A stretch of DNA of 64,000 nucleotides from Prescottella equi (GTDB lineage Bacteria > Actinomycetota > Actinomycetes > Mycobacteriales > Mycobacteriaceae): positions 1 to 64,000 of the forward strand of contig NZ_LWTX01000010.1 in assembly GCF_002094305.1 (NCBI RefSeq), in the 5' to 3' direction. A program made the translations under genes and the position numbers. The notes under the pieces are model-generated. The model did not search any database, was not told where the DNA came from, and saw only the letters and a program-made list of their open reading frames with translations. Positions 42,751 to 51,439 of the stretch are shown here, piece after piece (the stretch's first letter is position 1; every line of letters starts with the position of its first letter).

Positions 42751-43704
42751 TCAGTCGTTTGCGTGCAGGGCAGCGTTCAGTTCGACGCCCGTGCCCTTCC
42801 ACGGCACCACCTCGACGGCGCCGGAGACGGAATTGCGGCGGAACAGGATGTTCGACCGGCCACTGAGATCGGCCGCCTTGACGACGGTGCCGTCCGGGCC
42901 GGTGACCTTGGTGCCCGCGGTGATGTACAGACCGGCCTCGACGACGCAGTCGTTGCCGAGCGAGATGCCCAGGCCGGCGTTGGCGCCGAGCAGGCAACGC
43001 TCGCCGACGGCGATGACCTGCTTGCCGCCACCGGACAGGGTGCCCATGATCGACGCGCCGCCACCGACGTCGGAGCCGTCACCGACGACGACACCCGCCG
43101 AGATGCGGCCCTCGACCATCGAGCTGCCGAGCGTGCCGGCGTTGAAGTTCACGAAGCCCTCGTGCATGACGGTGGTGCCGCTCGCGAGGTGGGCGCCGAG
43201 GCGGACCCGGTCGGCGTCGGCGATGCGCACGCCCGACGGGACGACGTAGTCGACCATCCGGGGGAACTTGTCCACGCCGAAGACGGTGACCGCGCCGCGG
43301 ATACGCAGGCGGGAGCGGACCAGCTCGAAACCCTCGACCGCGCAGGGGCCGAAGTTGGTCCACACGACATTGGCGAGCAGGCCGAAGAGGCCGTCGAGGT
43401 TCACGCCGTGCGGCTGCACCAGACGGTGCGACAGCAGGTGCAGACGCAGGTAGGCGTCGTGCGCGTCGACCGGCGGGGCCGACAGGTCGGTGATCGTGGT
43501 GCGGACCACGACCTGCTTGACCTCACGGGCCTCGTCGTGACCGGCCAGCAGCGCGAGGTCCGACGGAATGTCGGTGCCCTCGAGCGCGACGGTTCCGTTG
43601 TCCTCGTACTCGCCCAGTTCGGGGGCGGGGTACCAGGTGTCGAGGACCGTGCCCGACTCGGTCACGTTGGCGACGCCTACTGCAGATGCTCCCTGTGCAC
43701 TCAC
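42751..43704 (-). CDS. dapD: Tetrahydrodipicolinate N-succinyltransferase DapD
   Basis: A 317-residue acyltransferase that succinylates tetrahydrodipicolinate in diaminopimelate synthesis. The left-handed beta-helix hexapeptide repeats are clear from [15 protein letters not shown] through [12 protein letters not shown]. The N-terminal domain is of the actinobacterial type. The conserved [19 protein letters not shown] holds the active-site region. It is divergent from dapE, which performs a later step. Confidence 0.95.
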   Translation of the reverse strand: MSAQGASAVGVANVTESGTVLDTWYPAPELGEYEDNGTVALEGTDIPSDLALLAGHDEAREVKQVVVRTTITDLSAPPVDAHDAYLRLHLLSHRLVQPHGVNLDGLFGLLANVVWTNFGPCAVEGFELVRSRLRIRGAVTVFGVDKFPRMVDYVVPSGVRIADADRVRLGAHLASGTTVMHEGFVNFNAGTLGSSMVEGRISAGVVVGDGSDVGGGASIMGTLSGGGKQVIAVGERCLLGANAGLGISLGNDCVVEAGLYITAGTKVTGPDGTVVKAADLSGRSNILFRRNSVSGAVEVVPWKGTGVELNAALHAND

Positions 43705-43808
43705 GGGTGCACAGGTTACGCGAGTCGGCGGCAGGCTTCCTGCCCGGTGAGTCCGATTGTGATCATGCGCGCGTTCCGACCGGTCGGGGGCGCGGACGTG
43801 GCAGCGCC

Positions 43809-43820
43809 TAACCTGGAGAC
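43809..43820 (+). promoter_or_regulatory. Leaderless-type promoter -10 of dapE
   Basis: TAACCT (43809-43814) ends 6 bases before GTG 43821. Confidence 0.6.
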
Positions 43821-44918
43821 GTGAGTCTCCTCGATCTGCATGCCGACCCCATCGATCTCACCGCGGCGCTCGTGGACATTCCGAGCGTGTCGCACGACGA
43901 ACGCGCAATCGCCGACGCGGTCGAGGAGGCGCTGCGGGAGCAGACCACGGGCTTCGAGGTGATCCGCAACGGCGACGCCGTGCTGGCCCGCACCGACCGG
44001 GGCCTGCCCAGTCGGGTGATGCTGGCCGGCCACCTCGACACCGTGCCGATCGCCGACAACGTCCCGAGCCGGCGCACGGTGGACGAGCGCGGCGATCTGC
44101 TGCACGGTTGCGGCACCGTCGACATGAAGTCCGGTGACGCGGTGTTCCTGCACCTCGCGGCGACCGTCGCCGACCTGGCGCACGACCTCACGCTGGTGTT
44201 CTACGACTGCGAGGAGATCGCCGCGCAGTACAACGGTCTCGGCCGGATCGAACGCGAGTTGCCGGACTGGCTGCGCGCCGACGTCGCGATCCTCGGCGAG
44301 CCCACCGGCGGACTCATCGAAGCGGGCTGCCAGGGCACCCTCCGGGTGCGGCTGAGCACGTCGGGCGTGCGGGCGCATTCGGCCCGATCCTGGCTGGGCG
44401 ACAACGCCATTCACAAGTTCGCCCCCGTGCTCGAGCGGCTGTCGGCGTACGAGGCCCGGTCCGTGGACATCGACGGGTGTGTCTACCGCGAGGGCCTGTC
44501 CGCGGTGCGGATCTCGGGTGGGGTGGCCGGCAACGTCGTGCCGGACGCCGCGGAAATGGACGTCAACTTCCGGTTCGCGCCCGACCGCAGTGTCGATCAG
44601 GCGATCGACCACGTGCGCGAGGTGTTCGACGCGTCGGCGCTGGCCGGCCTGGAACTCGGGTTCGAGGTGACCGACAGTTCGCCCGGCGCGCTGCCGGGAC
44701 TCGCCAACCCCGCCGCGGCCGCACTGATCGCCGCCGCGGGCGGGCAGTTCCGCGCCAAGTACGGCTGGACCGACGTCTCCCGGTTCTCGGCGCTGGGGAT
44801 CCCGGCGGTCAACTACGGCCCGGGCGACCCGAACCTCGCGCACAAGCGGGACGAGCACGTGCCGGTCCAGCAGATCACCGACGTGGCGCACGTGCTGCGT
44901 GGATACCTGAGTGCGTGA
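43821..44918 (+). CDS. dapE: Succinyl-diaminopimelate desuccinylase DapE
   Basis: A 365-residue M20 family zinc deacylase releasing L,L-diaminopimelate. Metal motifs: LAGHLDTVP near residue 69, [13 protein letters not shown] with the bridging Asp, and the Glu pair in [11 protein letters not shown]. The dimerisation domain ([21 protein letters not shown]) and the final [17 protein letters not shown] His complete it. It is divergent from dapD and probably leaderless. Confidence 0.95.
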   Translation: MSLLDLHADPIDLTAALVDIPSVSHDERAIADAVEEALREQTTGFEVIRNGDAVLARTDRGLPSRVMLAGHLDTVPIADNVPSRRTVDERGDLLHGCGTVDMKSGDAVFLHLAATVADLAHDLTLVFYDCEEIAAQYNGLGRIERELPDWLRADVAILGEPTGGLIEAGCQGTLRVRLSTSGVRAHSARSWLGDNAIHKFAPVLERLSAYEARSVDIDGCVYREGLSAVRISGGVAGNVVPDAAEMDVNFRFAPDRSVDQAIDHVREVFDASALAGLELGFEVTDSSPGALPGLANPAAAALIAAAGGQFRAKYGWTDVSRFSALGIPAVNYGPGDPNLAHKRDEHVPVQQITDVAHVLRGYLSA

Positions 44919-44923
44919 ACGCC

Positions 44924-44936
44924 TAGCCTGGGCCGC
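44924..44936 (+). promoter_or_regulatory. Leaderless-type promoter -10 of first LOG gene
   Basis: TAGCCT (44924-44929) ends 7 bases before ATG 44937, within the 18-base gap after dapE. Confidence 0.6.
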
Positions 44937-45743
44937 ATGGCACCTGACAGGAAGACCGGCGCCGCCCGGCCCGACAGTTCGACGGTGAAACACCGCGGTC
45001 CGGTCATGCTGCGGCGCGATCGCAAGGCCGAGTCGACGAACGCCGACCGCAGACTGCTCGATCAGCGTGGACCGACCGACTGGGTGCACACCGACCCGTG
45101 GCGGGTCCTGCGGATCCAGAGCGAGTTCATCGAGGGCTTCGGGGCGCTCGCGGAGGTGCCTCGTGCGGTCACGATGTTCGGCTCGGCCCGCACACCCGAA
45201 GAGTCCGCCGAGTACGCGACGGCGCACGACCTCGCTGCCGCACTGGTGGACGCCGGCTTCGCGGTCATCACCGGCGGCGGCCCGGGGGTGATGGAGGCGG
45301 CCAACCGCGGGGCCAGCGAGAACGGGGGCTACTCGATCGGGCTCGGCATCGAGCTCCCCTTCGAGCAGCGCCTGAACGACTGGGTCGACCTGGGCATCAA
45401 CTTCCGGTATTTCTTCGCGCGCAAGACGATGTTCGTCAAGTACTCGCAGGCGTTCATCTGTCTGCCGGGCGGGTTCGGGACGCTGGACGAGTTGTTCGAG
45501 GCGCTCACCCTGGTCCAGACGCGCAAGATCACGAGATTCCCGATCGTCCTGGTCGGGACGGAGTTCTGGTCCGGGCTGATGGACTGGCTGCGCAGTGCCC
45601 TCGAACCGTCCGGCAAGATCTCGCCCGGCGACATCGACCTCATCCACGTCACCGACAGCATCGACGAGGTGGTCCGCATCGTCGTGGAGTCGCAGCAGGG
45701 CGTGGACGAGGCCGCACTTCTGGGAGACGAGGACGAATGGTGA
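44937..45743 (+). CDS. LOG family protein (TIGR00730), long form
   Basis: A 268-residue Rossmann-fold protein of the LONELY GUY family. The signature appears as ITGGGPGVMEAANRGA and LPGGFGTLDELFE, with the catalytic-type Arg in FRYFFARKTMF. A 70-residue N-terminal extension (RKTGAARPDSS, HRGPVMLRRD) is absent from the short form. Family members release the cytokinin base from its nucleotide or cleave related nucleotides. It overlaps the start of a second LOG gene by 7 bases. Confidence 0.88.
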   Translation: MAPDRKTGAARPDSSTVKHRGPVMLRRDRKAESTNADRRLLDQRGPTDWVHTDPWRVLRIQSEFIEGFGALAEVPRAVTMFGSARTPEESAEYATAHDLAAALVDAGFAVITGGGPGVMEAANRGASENGGYSIGLGIELPFEQRLNDWVDLGINFRYFFARKTMFVKYSQAFICLPGGFGTLDELFEALTLVQTRKITRFPIVLVGTEFWSGLMDWLRSALEPSGKISPGDIDLIHVTDSIDEVVRIVVESQQGVDEAALLGDEDEW

Positions 45744-46297
45744 ACGAGGACAGGACTGCCGGGAAGTTCGCCGTGTGCGTGTACTGCGCGTCCGGGCCCG
45801 TCGACGAGAAGTTCCTGCGGCTGGCGTCCGAGGTGGGCGCGGCGATCGGGCGCCGCGGGTGGCAGCTGGTCTCCGGCGGCGGCAACGTCTCGATGATGGG
45901 CGCTGTCGCTACTGCGGCGCGTGAGGCCGGCGCGTGGACCGTCGGCGTGATCCCGAAGGCGCTCGTGCACAAGGAGGTTGCGGACGTCGACGCCGACGAG
46001 CTGATCGTCACGGACACGATGCGTGAGCGCAAGAAGATCATGGAGGACCGGGCGGACGCCTTCGTCACGTTGCCCGGCGGTATCGGCACGCTCGAGGAAC
46101 TGTTCGAGACGTGGACCGCCGGATACCTCGGGATGCACCAGAAGCCGGTGGTGATGCTCGACCCCGTCGATCACTTCCGGGGCCTGCTCGAGTGGCTCGA
46201 GAGCCTGAAGCCGCAAGGGTTCGTGGCGCAACGTGCGCTGGACGGTCTGATCGTGACGGGAGACGTCGAGACGGCACTGGACGCGTGCGCGGGGTGA
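45737..46297 (+). CDS. LOG family protein, short form (Rv1205-like)
   Basis: A 186-residue cytokinin riboside 5'-monophosphate phosphoribohydrolase-type protein. Motifs: VYCASGP at the N-terminus, LVSGGGNVSMMGAVA, MRERKKIMEDRADAFVTLPGGIGTLEELFETWT, the complete PGGxGTxxE box. The M. tuberculosis orthologue Rv1205 is degraded by the proteasome and its accumulation makes aldehydes from cytokinins. The ATG lies within the end of the long LOG gene, so the two are coupled. Confidence 0.92.
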   Translation: MVNEDRTAGKFAVCVYCASGPVDEKFLRLASEVGAAIGRRGWQLVSGGGNVSMMGAVATAAREAGAWTVGVIPKALVHKEVADVDADELIVTDTMRERKKIMEDRADAFVTLPGGIGTLEELFETWTAGYLGMHQKPVVMLDPVDHFRGLLEWLESLKPQGFVAQRALDGLIVTGDVETALDACAG

Positions 46298-46321
46298 AAG
46301 CGGTGCCGCTCCAGGGGTTCC

Positions 46322-46369
46322 GGGGACGGGTCACAAAGGTTACTGTGAAGTAAGAAACGACCCGTCCCC
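46322..46369. promoter_or_regulatory. Inverted repeat enclosing a palindrome before fadD6
   Basis: ggggacgggtc (46322-46332) pairs with gacccgtcccc (46359-46369). The loop holds a second palindrome TTACT-gtga-AGTAA (46340-46353). The structure ends 11 bases before the fadD6 ATG and could combine terminator and operator or hide the ribosome site. Confidence 0.6.
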
Positions 46370-46380
46370 TCCCGACAAGG

Positions 46381-48162
46381 ATGCCGATGAGTTCAGACGC
46401 CGCCGCTTCGACGATCGGTCTGGTGCAGTTGGCGCTGCAACTGCCACGCATGGCGACGGAGATTCCGAGCCTGGCTCGCGGCGCACTCGGCCTCACCCGC
46501 AAGCCGGACGCGCGCGAATCCATCGGCCGTGTCTTCCAGGACCTGGCGCGACGCCAGCCGGATCGGCCGTTCATCCGGTTCGACGGTGCCTCGATCAGCT
46601 ATCGGCAGGCGAACGAGCGGGTGAACCGCTACGCCGACGTGCTCGTCCAGCAGGGCGTCGAGCGCGGCGACGTGGTCGGGATCCTGATGAAGAACCGTCC
46701 CGAGACGTTGCTGCTCACCCTCGCGGCCGTCAAACTCGGTGCCGTCGCCGGCATGCTGAACCACAATCAGCGGGGCGAGGTCCTCGCACACAGCCTGTCG
46801 CTGCTCGACAGTCGGGTCCTGGTCGTGGGGGAGGAGTGCGACGAGGCGATCTCGTCGCTGTCGGGGGCGCCGGACGCGGACACGGTGCTGTCCGCGGGCA
46901 AGCTGGACGAGCTCGCCGAAAGTGCCGACCCGTCGAATCCTGCTGTGTGCGAGCAGATCCAGGCCAAGGAGCGCGCGTTCTACATCTTCACGTCCGGCAC
47001 GACGGGGATGCCCAAGGCCAGTCTGATGAGCCATTTCCGGTGGCTCAAGAGCATGTCCGGGCTCGGGGCGATGGGAGTCCGGCTGCGCCGCAACGACACC
47101 CTGTACTGCGCGCTTCCGCTCTATCACAACAACGCCCTCACGGTCTCGCTCTCGTCGGTCCTGTCGTCGGGTGCCACGTTCGCCATCGCCCGTACCTTCT
47201 CCGCGTCGCGATTCTGGGACGACGCGAAGCGCAACGGTGCCACCGCGTTCGTCTACATCGGCGAGGTGTGCCGCTACCTGCTCAACCAACCCGAGCGACC
47301 GTCGGACCGCGACAACGGGATTCGGCTCATGGTGGGTAACGGGCTCCGGCCGGAGATCTGGACCGAGTTCACCGAGCGCTTCGGGATCGACCGCGTCGCC
47401 GAGTTCTACGGCGCCAGCGAATGCAACATCGCGTTCGTCAACGCGCTCGGCGTCGAGCGCACCGCCGGCGTCTGCCCTCTGCCGCACGCGGTGGTCGAGT
47501 ACGACCAGGACACCGGGCGGGCACGACGTGCGCAGGACGGGCGGCTGCGCCGCGTCCGCGTCGGCGAGGTGGGCCTGCTGCTGTCCAAGGTCACCGACCG
47601 GGCGCCCTTCGACGGCTACACCGACCCCGAGGCCACCGAAAGCAAGCTCGTCCGAGACGCTTTCAAGGACGGCGACTGCTGGTTCGACACCGGTGACCTC
47701 GTCCGCGACCAGGGCTTCATGCACGTCGCGTTCGTCGACCGGCTGGGCGACACCTTCCGCTGGAAGGGGGAGAACGTCGCGACGACCGAGGTCGAGGGCG
47801 CGATGTCGGCGCACCCGGCGATCGAGCAGTCGGTGGTGTACGGCGTCGCGGTCCCGGGCACGGACGGCAAGGCCGGCATGGCCGCGGTGACGCTCCGGGA
47901 CGGACACGAACTCGACGGTGCCCGGCTGGCCGCGCACCTGTTCGACCGGCTGCCGTCGTATGCGGTCCCCCTCTTCGTGCGCGTCGTCGACTCCCTCGAG
48001 ACGACCTCGACGTTCAAGAGCCGCAAGGTGGAACTGCGGGAGGAGGCGTACTCGTCGGATGTCGAGCGGCTCTACGTGCTGGCGGGTCGTAGGGACGGAT
48101 ACCGGCCCGCGTACGACGGGTACGTGCGTGAGGTGGCCGACGGGACCGCTCCCGGGGCGTAG
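46381..48162 (+). CDS. fadD6: Long-chain acyl-CoA synthetase FadD6
   Basis: A 593-residue adenylate-forming enzyme of the very-long-chain/fatty-acid transport group. Motifs: YIFTSGTTGMPKASLMSH near residue 200, EFYGASECNIAFVNA near 340, DGDCWFDTGDLVRD and DRLGDTFRWKGENVATTEVE near 430-470, with that FRWKGEN form typical of FATP-like synthetases. An N-terminal hydrophobic/amphipathic segment may dock on the membrane. The gene lies next to folP2 and gpgS as in mycobacteria. ATG 46387 is an alternative start. Confidence 0.93.
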   Translation: MPMSSDAAASTIGLVQLALQLPRMATEIPSLARGALGLTRKPDARESIGRVFQDLARRQPDRPFIRFDGASISYRQANERVNRYADVLVQQGVERGDVVGILMKNRPETLLLTLAAVKLGAVAGMLNHNQRGEVLAHSLSLLDSRVLVVGEECDEAISSLSGAPDADTVLSAGKLDELAESADPSNPAVCEQIQAKERAFYIFTSGTTGMPKASLMSHFRWLKSMSGLGAMGVRLRRNDTLYCALPLYHNNALTVSLSSVLSSGATFAIARTFSASRFWDDAKRNGATAFVYIGEVCRYLLNQPERPSDRDNGIRLMVGNGLRPEIWTEFTERFGIDRVAEFYGASECNIAFVNALGVERTAGVCPLPHAVVEYDQDTGRARRAQDGRLRRVRVGEVGLLLSKVTDRAPFDGYTDPEATESKLVRDAFKDGDCWFDTGDLVRDQGFMHVAFVDRLGDTFRWKGENVATTEVEGAMSAHPAIEQSVVYGVAVPGTDGKAGMAAVTLRDGHELDGARLAAHLFDRLPSYAVPLFVRVVDSLETTSTFKSRKVELREEAYSSDVERLYVLAGRRDGYRPAYDGYVREVADGTAPGA

Positions 48163-48191
48163 TGAGACGTCGGTCATGCGAACATGGGGGC

Positions 48192-49118
48192 ATGGCACCG
48201 CGCCCCGCCTCCGACAACGATTCGGTGACCTCGGCCCCCTGGGCACCCGGTCACGTCCTGCCCACGTTGTGCGGCAGGCCGGTCGCGACCGATCGTGCCC
48301 TCGTCATGGCGATCGTCAACCGCACCCCCGACTCGTTCTACGACCGCGGCGCGACCTTCTCCGACGAAGCGGCGATGGCAGCTGTCGACCGCGCGGTGGA
48401 CGAGGGGGCGGACCTCGTCGACATCGGAGGGGTGAAGGCCGGACCGGGCACGCTGGTGGACGCCGCCGAGGAGACCCGTCGGGTGGTCCCGTTCGTCGAG
48501 GCGATCCGCGCGCGCTATCCGGACGTCATCATCAGTGTCGACACGTGGCGCAGCGAGGTCGCGCGCCTTGCGTGCGCCGAGGGTGCCGACCTCATCAACG
48601 ACACGTGGGCGGGCGCGGACCCGGGTCTGGTGGAGGTCGCCGCGGAACTGGGCGCCGGCATCGTCTGCTCGCACACCGGGGGAGCGGTCCCGCGTACGCG
48701 GCCGCATCGCGTGCGGTACGCCGATGTGGTCGCCGACGTCGTCGACGAGGTGGTGCGAGCGGCAGAGCACGCCACCGCGCTGGGGGTGAAATCCGACTCG
48801 ATCCTCGTCGACCCGACCCACGATTTCGGGAAGAACACCTTCCACGGGCTCGAATTGTTGCGCCGTGTGGAAGATCTCGTTAACACCGGATGGCCTGTCC
48901 TGATGGCCCTGAGCAACAAGGATTTCGTCGGGGAGACTCTAGGAGTGGAACTGGCGGACAGGTTGGAGGGCACTCTGGCGGCCACCGCTCTCGCGGCGGC
49001 CGGCGGCGCCCGCGTGTTCCGCGTCCACGAGGTTGCCTCGACCCGTCGGGTGGTCGACATGGTCGCCGCGATCATGGGAACACGGCAGCCCGTCCGCACC
49101 GTACGGGGGTTGGCATGA
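48192..49118 (+). CDS. folP2: FolP2, dihydropteroate synthase homologue
   Basis: A 308-residue TIM-barrel protein of the DHPS family. It keeps VMAIVNRTPDSFYDRG and IISVDTWRSEVA, but the second loop reads DIGGVKAGPG instead of the usual GGESTRPG that binds p-aminobenzoate. This fits FolP2, reported to lack DHPS activity in mycobacteria, where the true enzyme is FolP1 elsewhere. Its actual reaction is unknown. ATG 48192 follows a G-rich site (gggggc). The stop overlaps the gpgS start (ATGA). Confidence 0.9.
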   Translation: MAPRPASDNDSVTSAPWAPGHVLPTLCGRPVATDRALVMAIVNRTPDSFYDRGATFSDEAAMAAVDRAVDEGADLVDIGGVKAGPGTLVDAAEETRRVVPFVEAIRARYPDVIISVDTWRSEVARLACAEGADLINDTWAGADPGLVEVAAELGAGIVCSHTGGAVPRTRPHRVRYADVVADVVDEVVRAAEHATALGVKSDSILVDPTHDFGKNTFHGLELLRRVEDLVNTGWPVLMALSNKDFVGETLGVELADRLEGTLAATALAAAGGARVFRVHEVASTRRVVDMVAAIMGTRQPVRTVRGLA

Positions 49119-50038
49119 GCATCACCGAGGCGTCACGCACGTGGACGGACGCGAACAGCTGGGATCACCCGGAGTGGAGCATCGCCGAGCTCGAGCGCGC
49201 CAAGGCCGGACGGACCGTGTCCGTGGTTCTGCCCGCGCTCGACGAGGAGAAGACCGTCGCCGGAGTCGTCGACACCATCCACCCGCTGTTGGGAGGCCTG
49301 GTCGACGAACTGATCGTGCTCGACTCCGGCTCGAGCGACGCCACGGCCGAGCGGGCCGCGGCCGCCGGTGCGACGGTGATCAGCCGGGAGGACGCCGTGC
49401 CGGGCCTGCCTCCGGTCGCGGGCAAGGGGGAGGTGCTCTGGCGGTCGATTGCCGCGAGCACAGGAGACCTGATCGCCTTCGTCGACTCCGACCTCGTGGA
49501 ACCGGACCCCGCGTTCGTCCCGAAGTTGCTGGGTCCGCTGCTCACGGTCGACGGCATCCACCTGGTCAAGGGCTATTACCGCCGGCCGCTGCGAGTCAGC
49601 GGCACCGAGGACGCCAACGGCGGTGGACGCGTCACCGAACTGGTCGCCCGACCCATGCTGGCGGCGCTGCGCCCCGAACTCACGTGCGTTCTGCAGCCTC
49701 TGGGCGGTGAGTACGCCGGTACTCGCGAGCTGCTGTCGTCGGTACCGTTCGCGCCCGGCTACGGGGTCGAGATCGGACTGCTGCTCGACACCTACGACCG
49801 CCTCGGCCTCGGCGCCATCGGCCAGGTCAACCTGGGGGTGCGCAAGCACCGCAACCGGCCGCTGTCCGAACTCGGGGTGATGAGCCGGCAGATCATCGGC
49901 ACGATGCTGCGGCGCTGCGGCGTCGACGACACGGGTGCCGGACTGACCCAGTTCCTGGTGGACGGCGACTCGTTCGTGCCGGCGTACACGGACGTCTCGC
50001 TGGCGGATCGGCCGCCGATGAACACGGTCCGGCCGTGA
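49115..50038 (+). CDS. gpgS: Glucosyl-3-phosphoglycerate synthase GpgS
   Basis: A 307-residue GT81 glycosyltransferase that starts methylglucose lipopolysaccharide synthesis by moving glucose from a nucleotide sugar to 3-phosphoglycerate. The GT-A fold shows VVLPALDEEKTVAGVV, VLDSGSSDAT, the metal-binding DSD in IAFVDSDLVEP near residue 130 and KGYYRRPL. The polymer modulates fatty-acid synthesis, which fits coupling with fadD6. It overlaps folP2 by 4 bases. Confidence 0.95.
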   Translation: MSITEASRTWTDANSWDHPEWSIAELERAKAGRTVSVVLPALDEEKTVAGVVDTIHPLLGGLVDELIVLDSGSSDATAERAAAAGATVISREDAVPGLPPVAGKGEVLWRSIAASTGDLIAFVDSDLVEPDPAFVPKLLGPLLTVDGIHLVKGYYRRPLRVSGTEDANGGGRVTELVARPMLAALRPELTCVLQPLGGEYAGTRELLSSVPFAPGYGVEIGLLLDTYDRLGLGAIGQVNLGVRKHRNRPLSELGVMSRQIIGTMLRRCGVDDTGAGLTQFLVDGDSFVPAYTDVSLADRPPMNTVRP

Positions 50039-50087
50039 CCGCTCACTCCTGACGGCCGGTGTCGGGGGTTCGTGACAGGATCGGGGC

Positions 50088-50417
50088 ATGCTGACGGTCC
50101 TGATCTACCTGTTGGTCATGGTGCTCGTCGGTGGCCTGCTGTTCCTCGGCGCGAGCGCCGTGTTCGGTCGTTCCGAGGAATTGCCGCCGCTGCCGCCGGG
50201 GACCACCGCGACGGTGCTGCCTGCCGAGGACGTCACCGCGGCGGACGTGAAGGCGTTGCGGTTCCAGCAGACGTTGCGCGGCTACAAGGCGAGCGAGGTC
50301 GACTGGGCGCTGGACCGCCTGGGGCGGGAAATCGACTCGCTGCGAGCACAATTGGCGGCCCGTGACGCGGGTGCCGGTGCCGCCGGCCAAGCGGGGGACC
50401 CGGAGGTGCCACGATGA
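50088..50417 (+). CDS. DivIVA-domain membrane-anchored protein
   Basis: A 109-residue protein with one N-terminal transmembrane helix (residues 2-24) and a DivIVA-like segment LRFQQTLRGYKASEVDWALDRLGREIDSLRAQL predicted as a short coiled coil. Such proteins (Rv1209 position) are thought to act at the envelope, but the role is not known. Its stop overlaps the start of tagA by 4 bases. Confidence 0.85.
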   Translation: MLTVLIYLLVMVLVGGLLFLGASAVFGRSEELPPLPPGTTATVLPAEDVTAADVKALRFQQTLRGYKASEVDWALDRLGREIDSLRAQLAARDAGAGAAGQAGDPEVPR

Positions 50418-50986
50418 CGCTCGACGAGCGGTCGCGCTGCCCGTGGGCGGTCGACTCCGCAGGCTCCCGGCTCTACACCGACTACCACGACCTCGAGTGG
50501 GGGCAGCCGCTGCACGGCCGCGACGAGCTGTTCGAGCGCCTGTGCCTGGAGGCGTTCCAGTCGGGACTGTCGTGGATCACGATCCTGCGCAAGCGCGAAG
50601 CGTTCCGGAAGGCCTTCGACGGGTTCGACCCCGAAAGAGTGGCGGTCTACCGCGAGGCAGACGTCGAACGTCTGCTGGGCGATGCCGGGATCGTCCGCAA
50701 CCGCGCGAAGATCGAGGCCGTCATCGGGAACGCGCGCGCCGTCCTCGACCTGTCCGGCACGGACCTCGACACGCTGCTGTGGTCGTTCGCACCGCCGCGG
50801 CGCGCCAGGCGCCTGGACCGAGTCGAGGACGTTCCGGCCGTCACCCCCGAGTCCACGGCGATGGCGAAGGAGCTGAAGCGTCGCGGCTTCCGTTTCGTGG
50901 GCCCTACCACTGCGTATGCGCTCATGCAGGCCACCGGGATGGTGGACGATCACCTCGCGTCGTGCTGGGTCGAACCGGGCTCGTGA
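50414..50986 (+). CDS. tagA: DNA-3-methyladenine glycosylase I
   Basis: A 190-residue base-excision repair enzyme. Family motifs: CPWAVDSAGSRLYTDYHDLEWG at the N-terminus with the zinc-site Cys, FERLCLEAFQSGLSWITILRKREAFRKAF, and FRFVGPTTAYALMQATGMVDDH, the last carrying zinc-ligand His. It removes 3-methyladenine from alkylated DNA. Translational coupling to the DivIVA-type gene is conserved in mycobacteria. Confidence 0.95.
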   Translation: MTLDERSRCPWAVDSAGSRLYTDYHDLEWGQPLHGRDELFERLCLEAFQSGLSWITILRKREAFRKAFDGFDPERVAVYREADVERLLGDAGIVRNRAKIEAVIGNARAVLDLSGTDLDTLLWSFAPPRRARRLDRVEDVPAVTPESTAMAKELKRRGFRFVGPTTAYALMQATGMVDDHLASCWVEPGS

Positions 50987-51136
50987 GGGCGCCGGATTCG
51001 AGGGGTTTTGTGCCTCAGCTACCCGGCAACCCACTCGATAGGGAAGAATGGACCAGGAGCCTCGCTAATTGCTGGCGGGGCAAACGGTAACCCGAGGCGC
51101 TAGCGGAGTCCGGCGCAGATTTGGAGGGAGCAGAGG

Positions 51137-51304
51137 ATGGCGGCCATGAAGCCCCGGACCGGGGACGGTCCCCTCGAGGCAACCAAAGAGGGACGAGGAA
51201 TCGTCATGAGGGTTCCACTCGAGGGCGGTGGACGTCTGGTCGTCGAACTGACCCCGGAAGAGGCTGCGGCGCTGGGGGACGAACTCAAGGGTGTCACCAG
51301 CTGA
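51137..51304 (+). CDS. DUF3117 small protein (Rv1211-like)
   Basis: A 55-residue protein, MAAMKPRTGDGPLEATKEGR at the N-terminus and a short Leu/Glu-rich C-terminal helix ending ELKGVTS. It matches the highly conserved actinobacterial DUF3117 family of unknown function, including the RIVMRVPLEGGGRLVVEL core. The ATG has a strong purine site ggagggagcagagg. Single-gene unit with a hairpin downstream. Confidence 0.9.
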   Translation: MAAMKPRTGDGPLEATKEGRGIVMRVPLEGGGRLVVELTPEEAAALGDELKGVTS

Positions 51305-51328
51305 TCGGTGCATCCCTCCGCGGTGTCT

Positions 51329-51370
51329 CGGCCGGGTCGGCTCACGATTGTCAGTGAGACAACCCGGCCG
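51329..51370 (+). terminator. Nested hairpin between DUF3117 and methyltransferase genes
   Basis: cggccgggt (51329-51337) pairs with acccggccg (51362-51370), and inside it ctcac (51341-51345) with gtgag (51354-51358). It starts 25 bases past the DUF3117 stop and ends 69 bases before the next gene, so it may terminate the former or attenuate the latter. Confidence 0.6.
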
Positions 51371-51439
51371 ATGCCTGTGTGGCGATCGTCGCGCGGTGGC
51401 TCGAACGACGGATCTGGCGGAAAGGGCACGGCGGTACCG

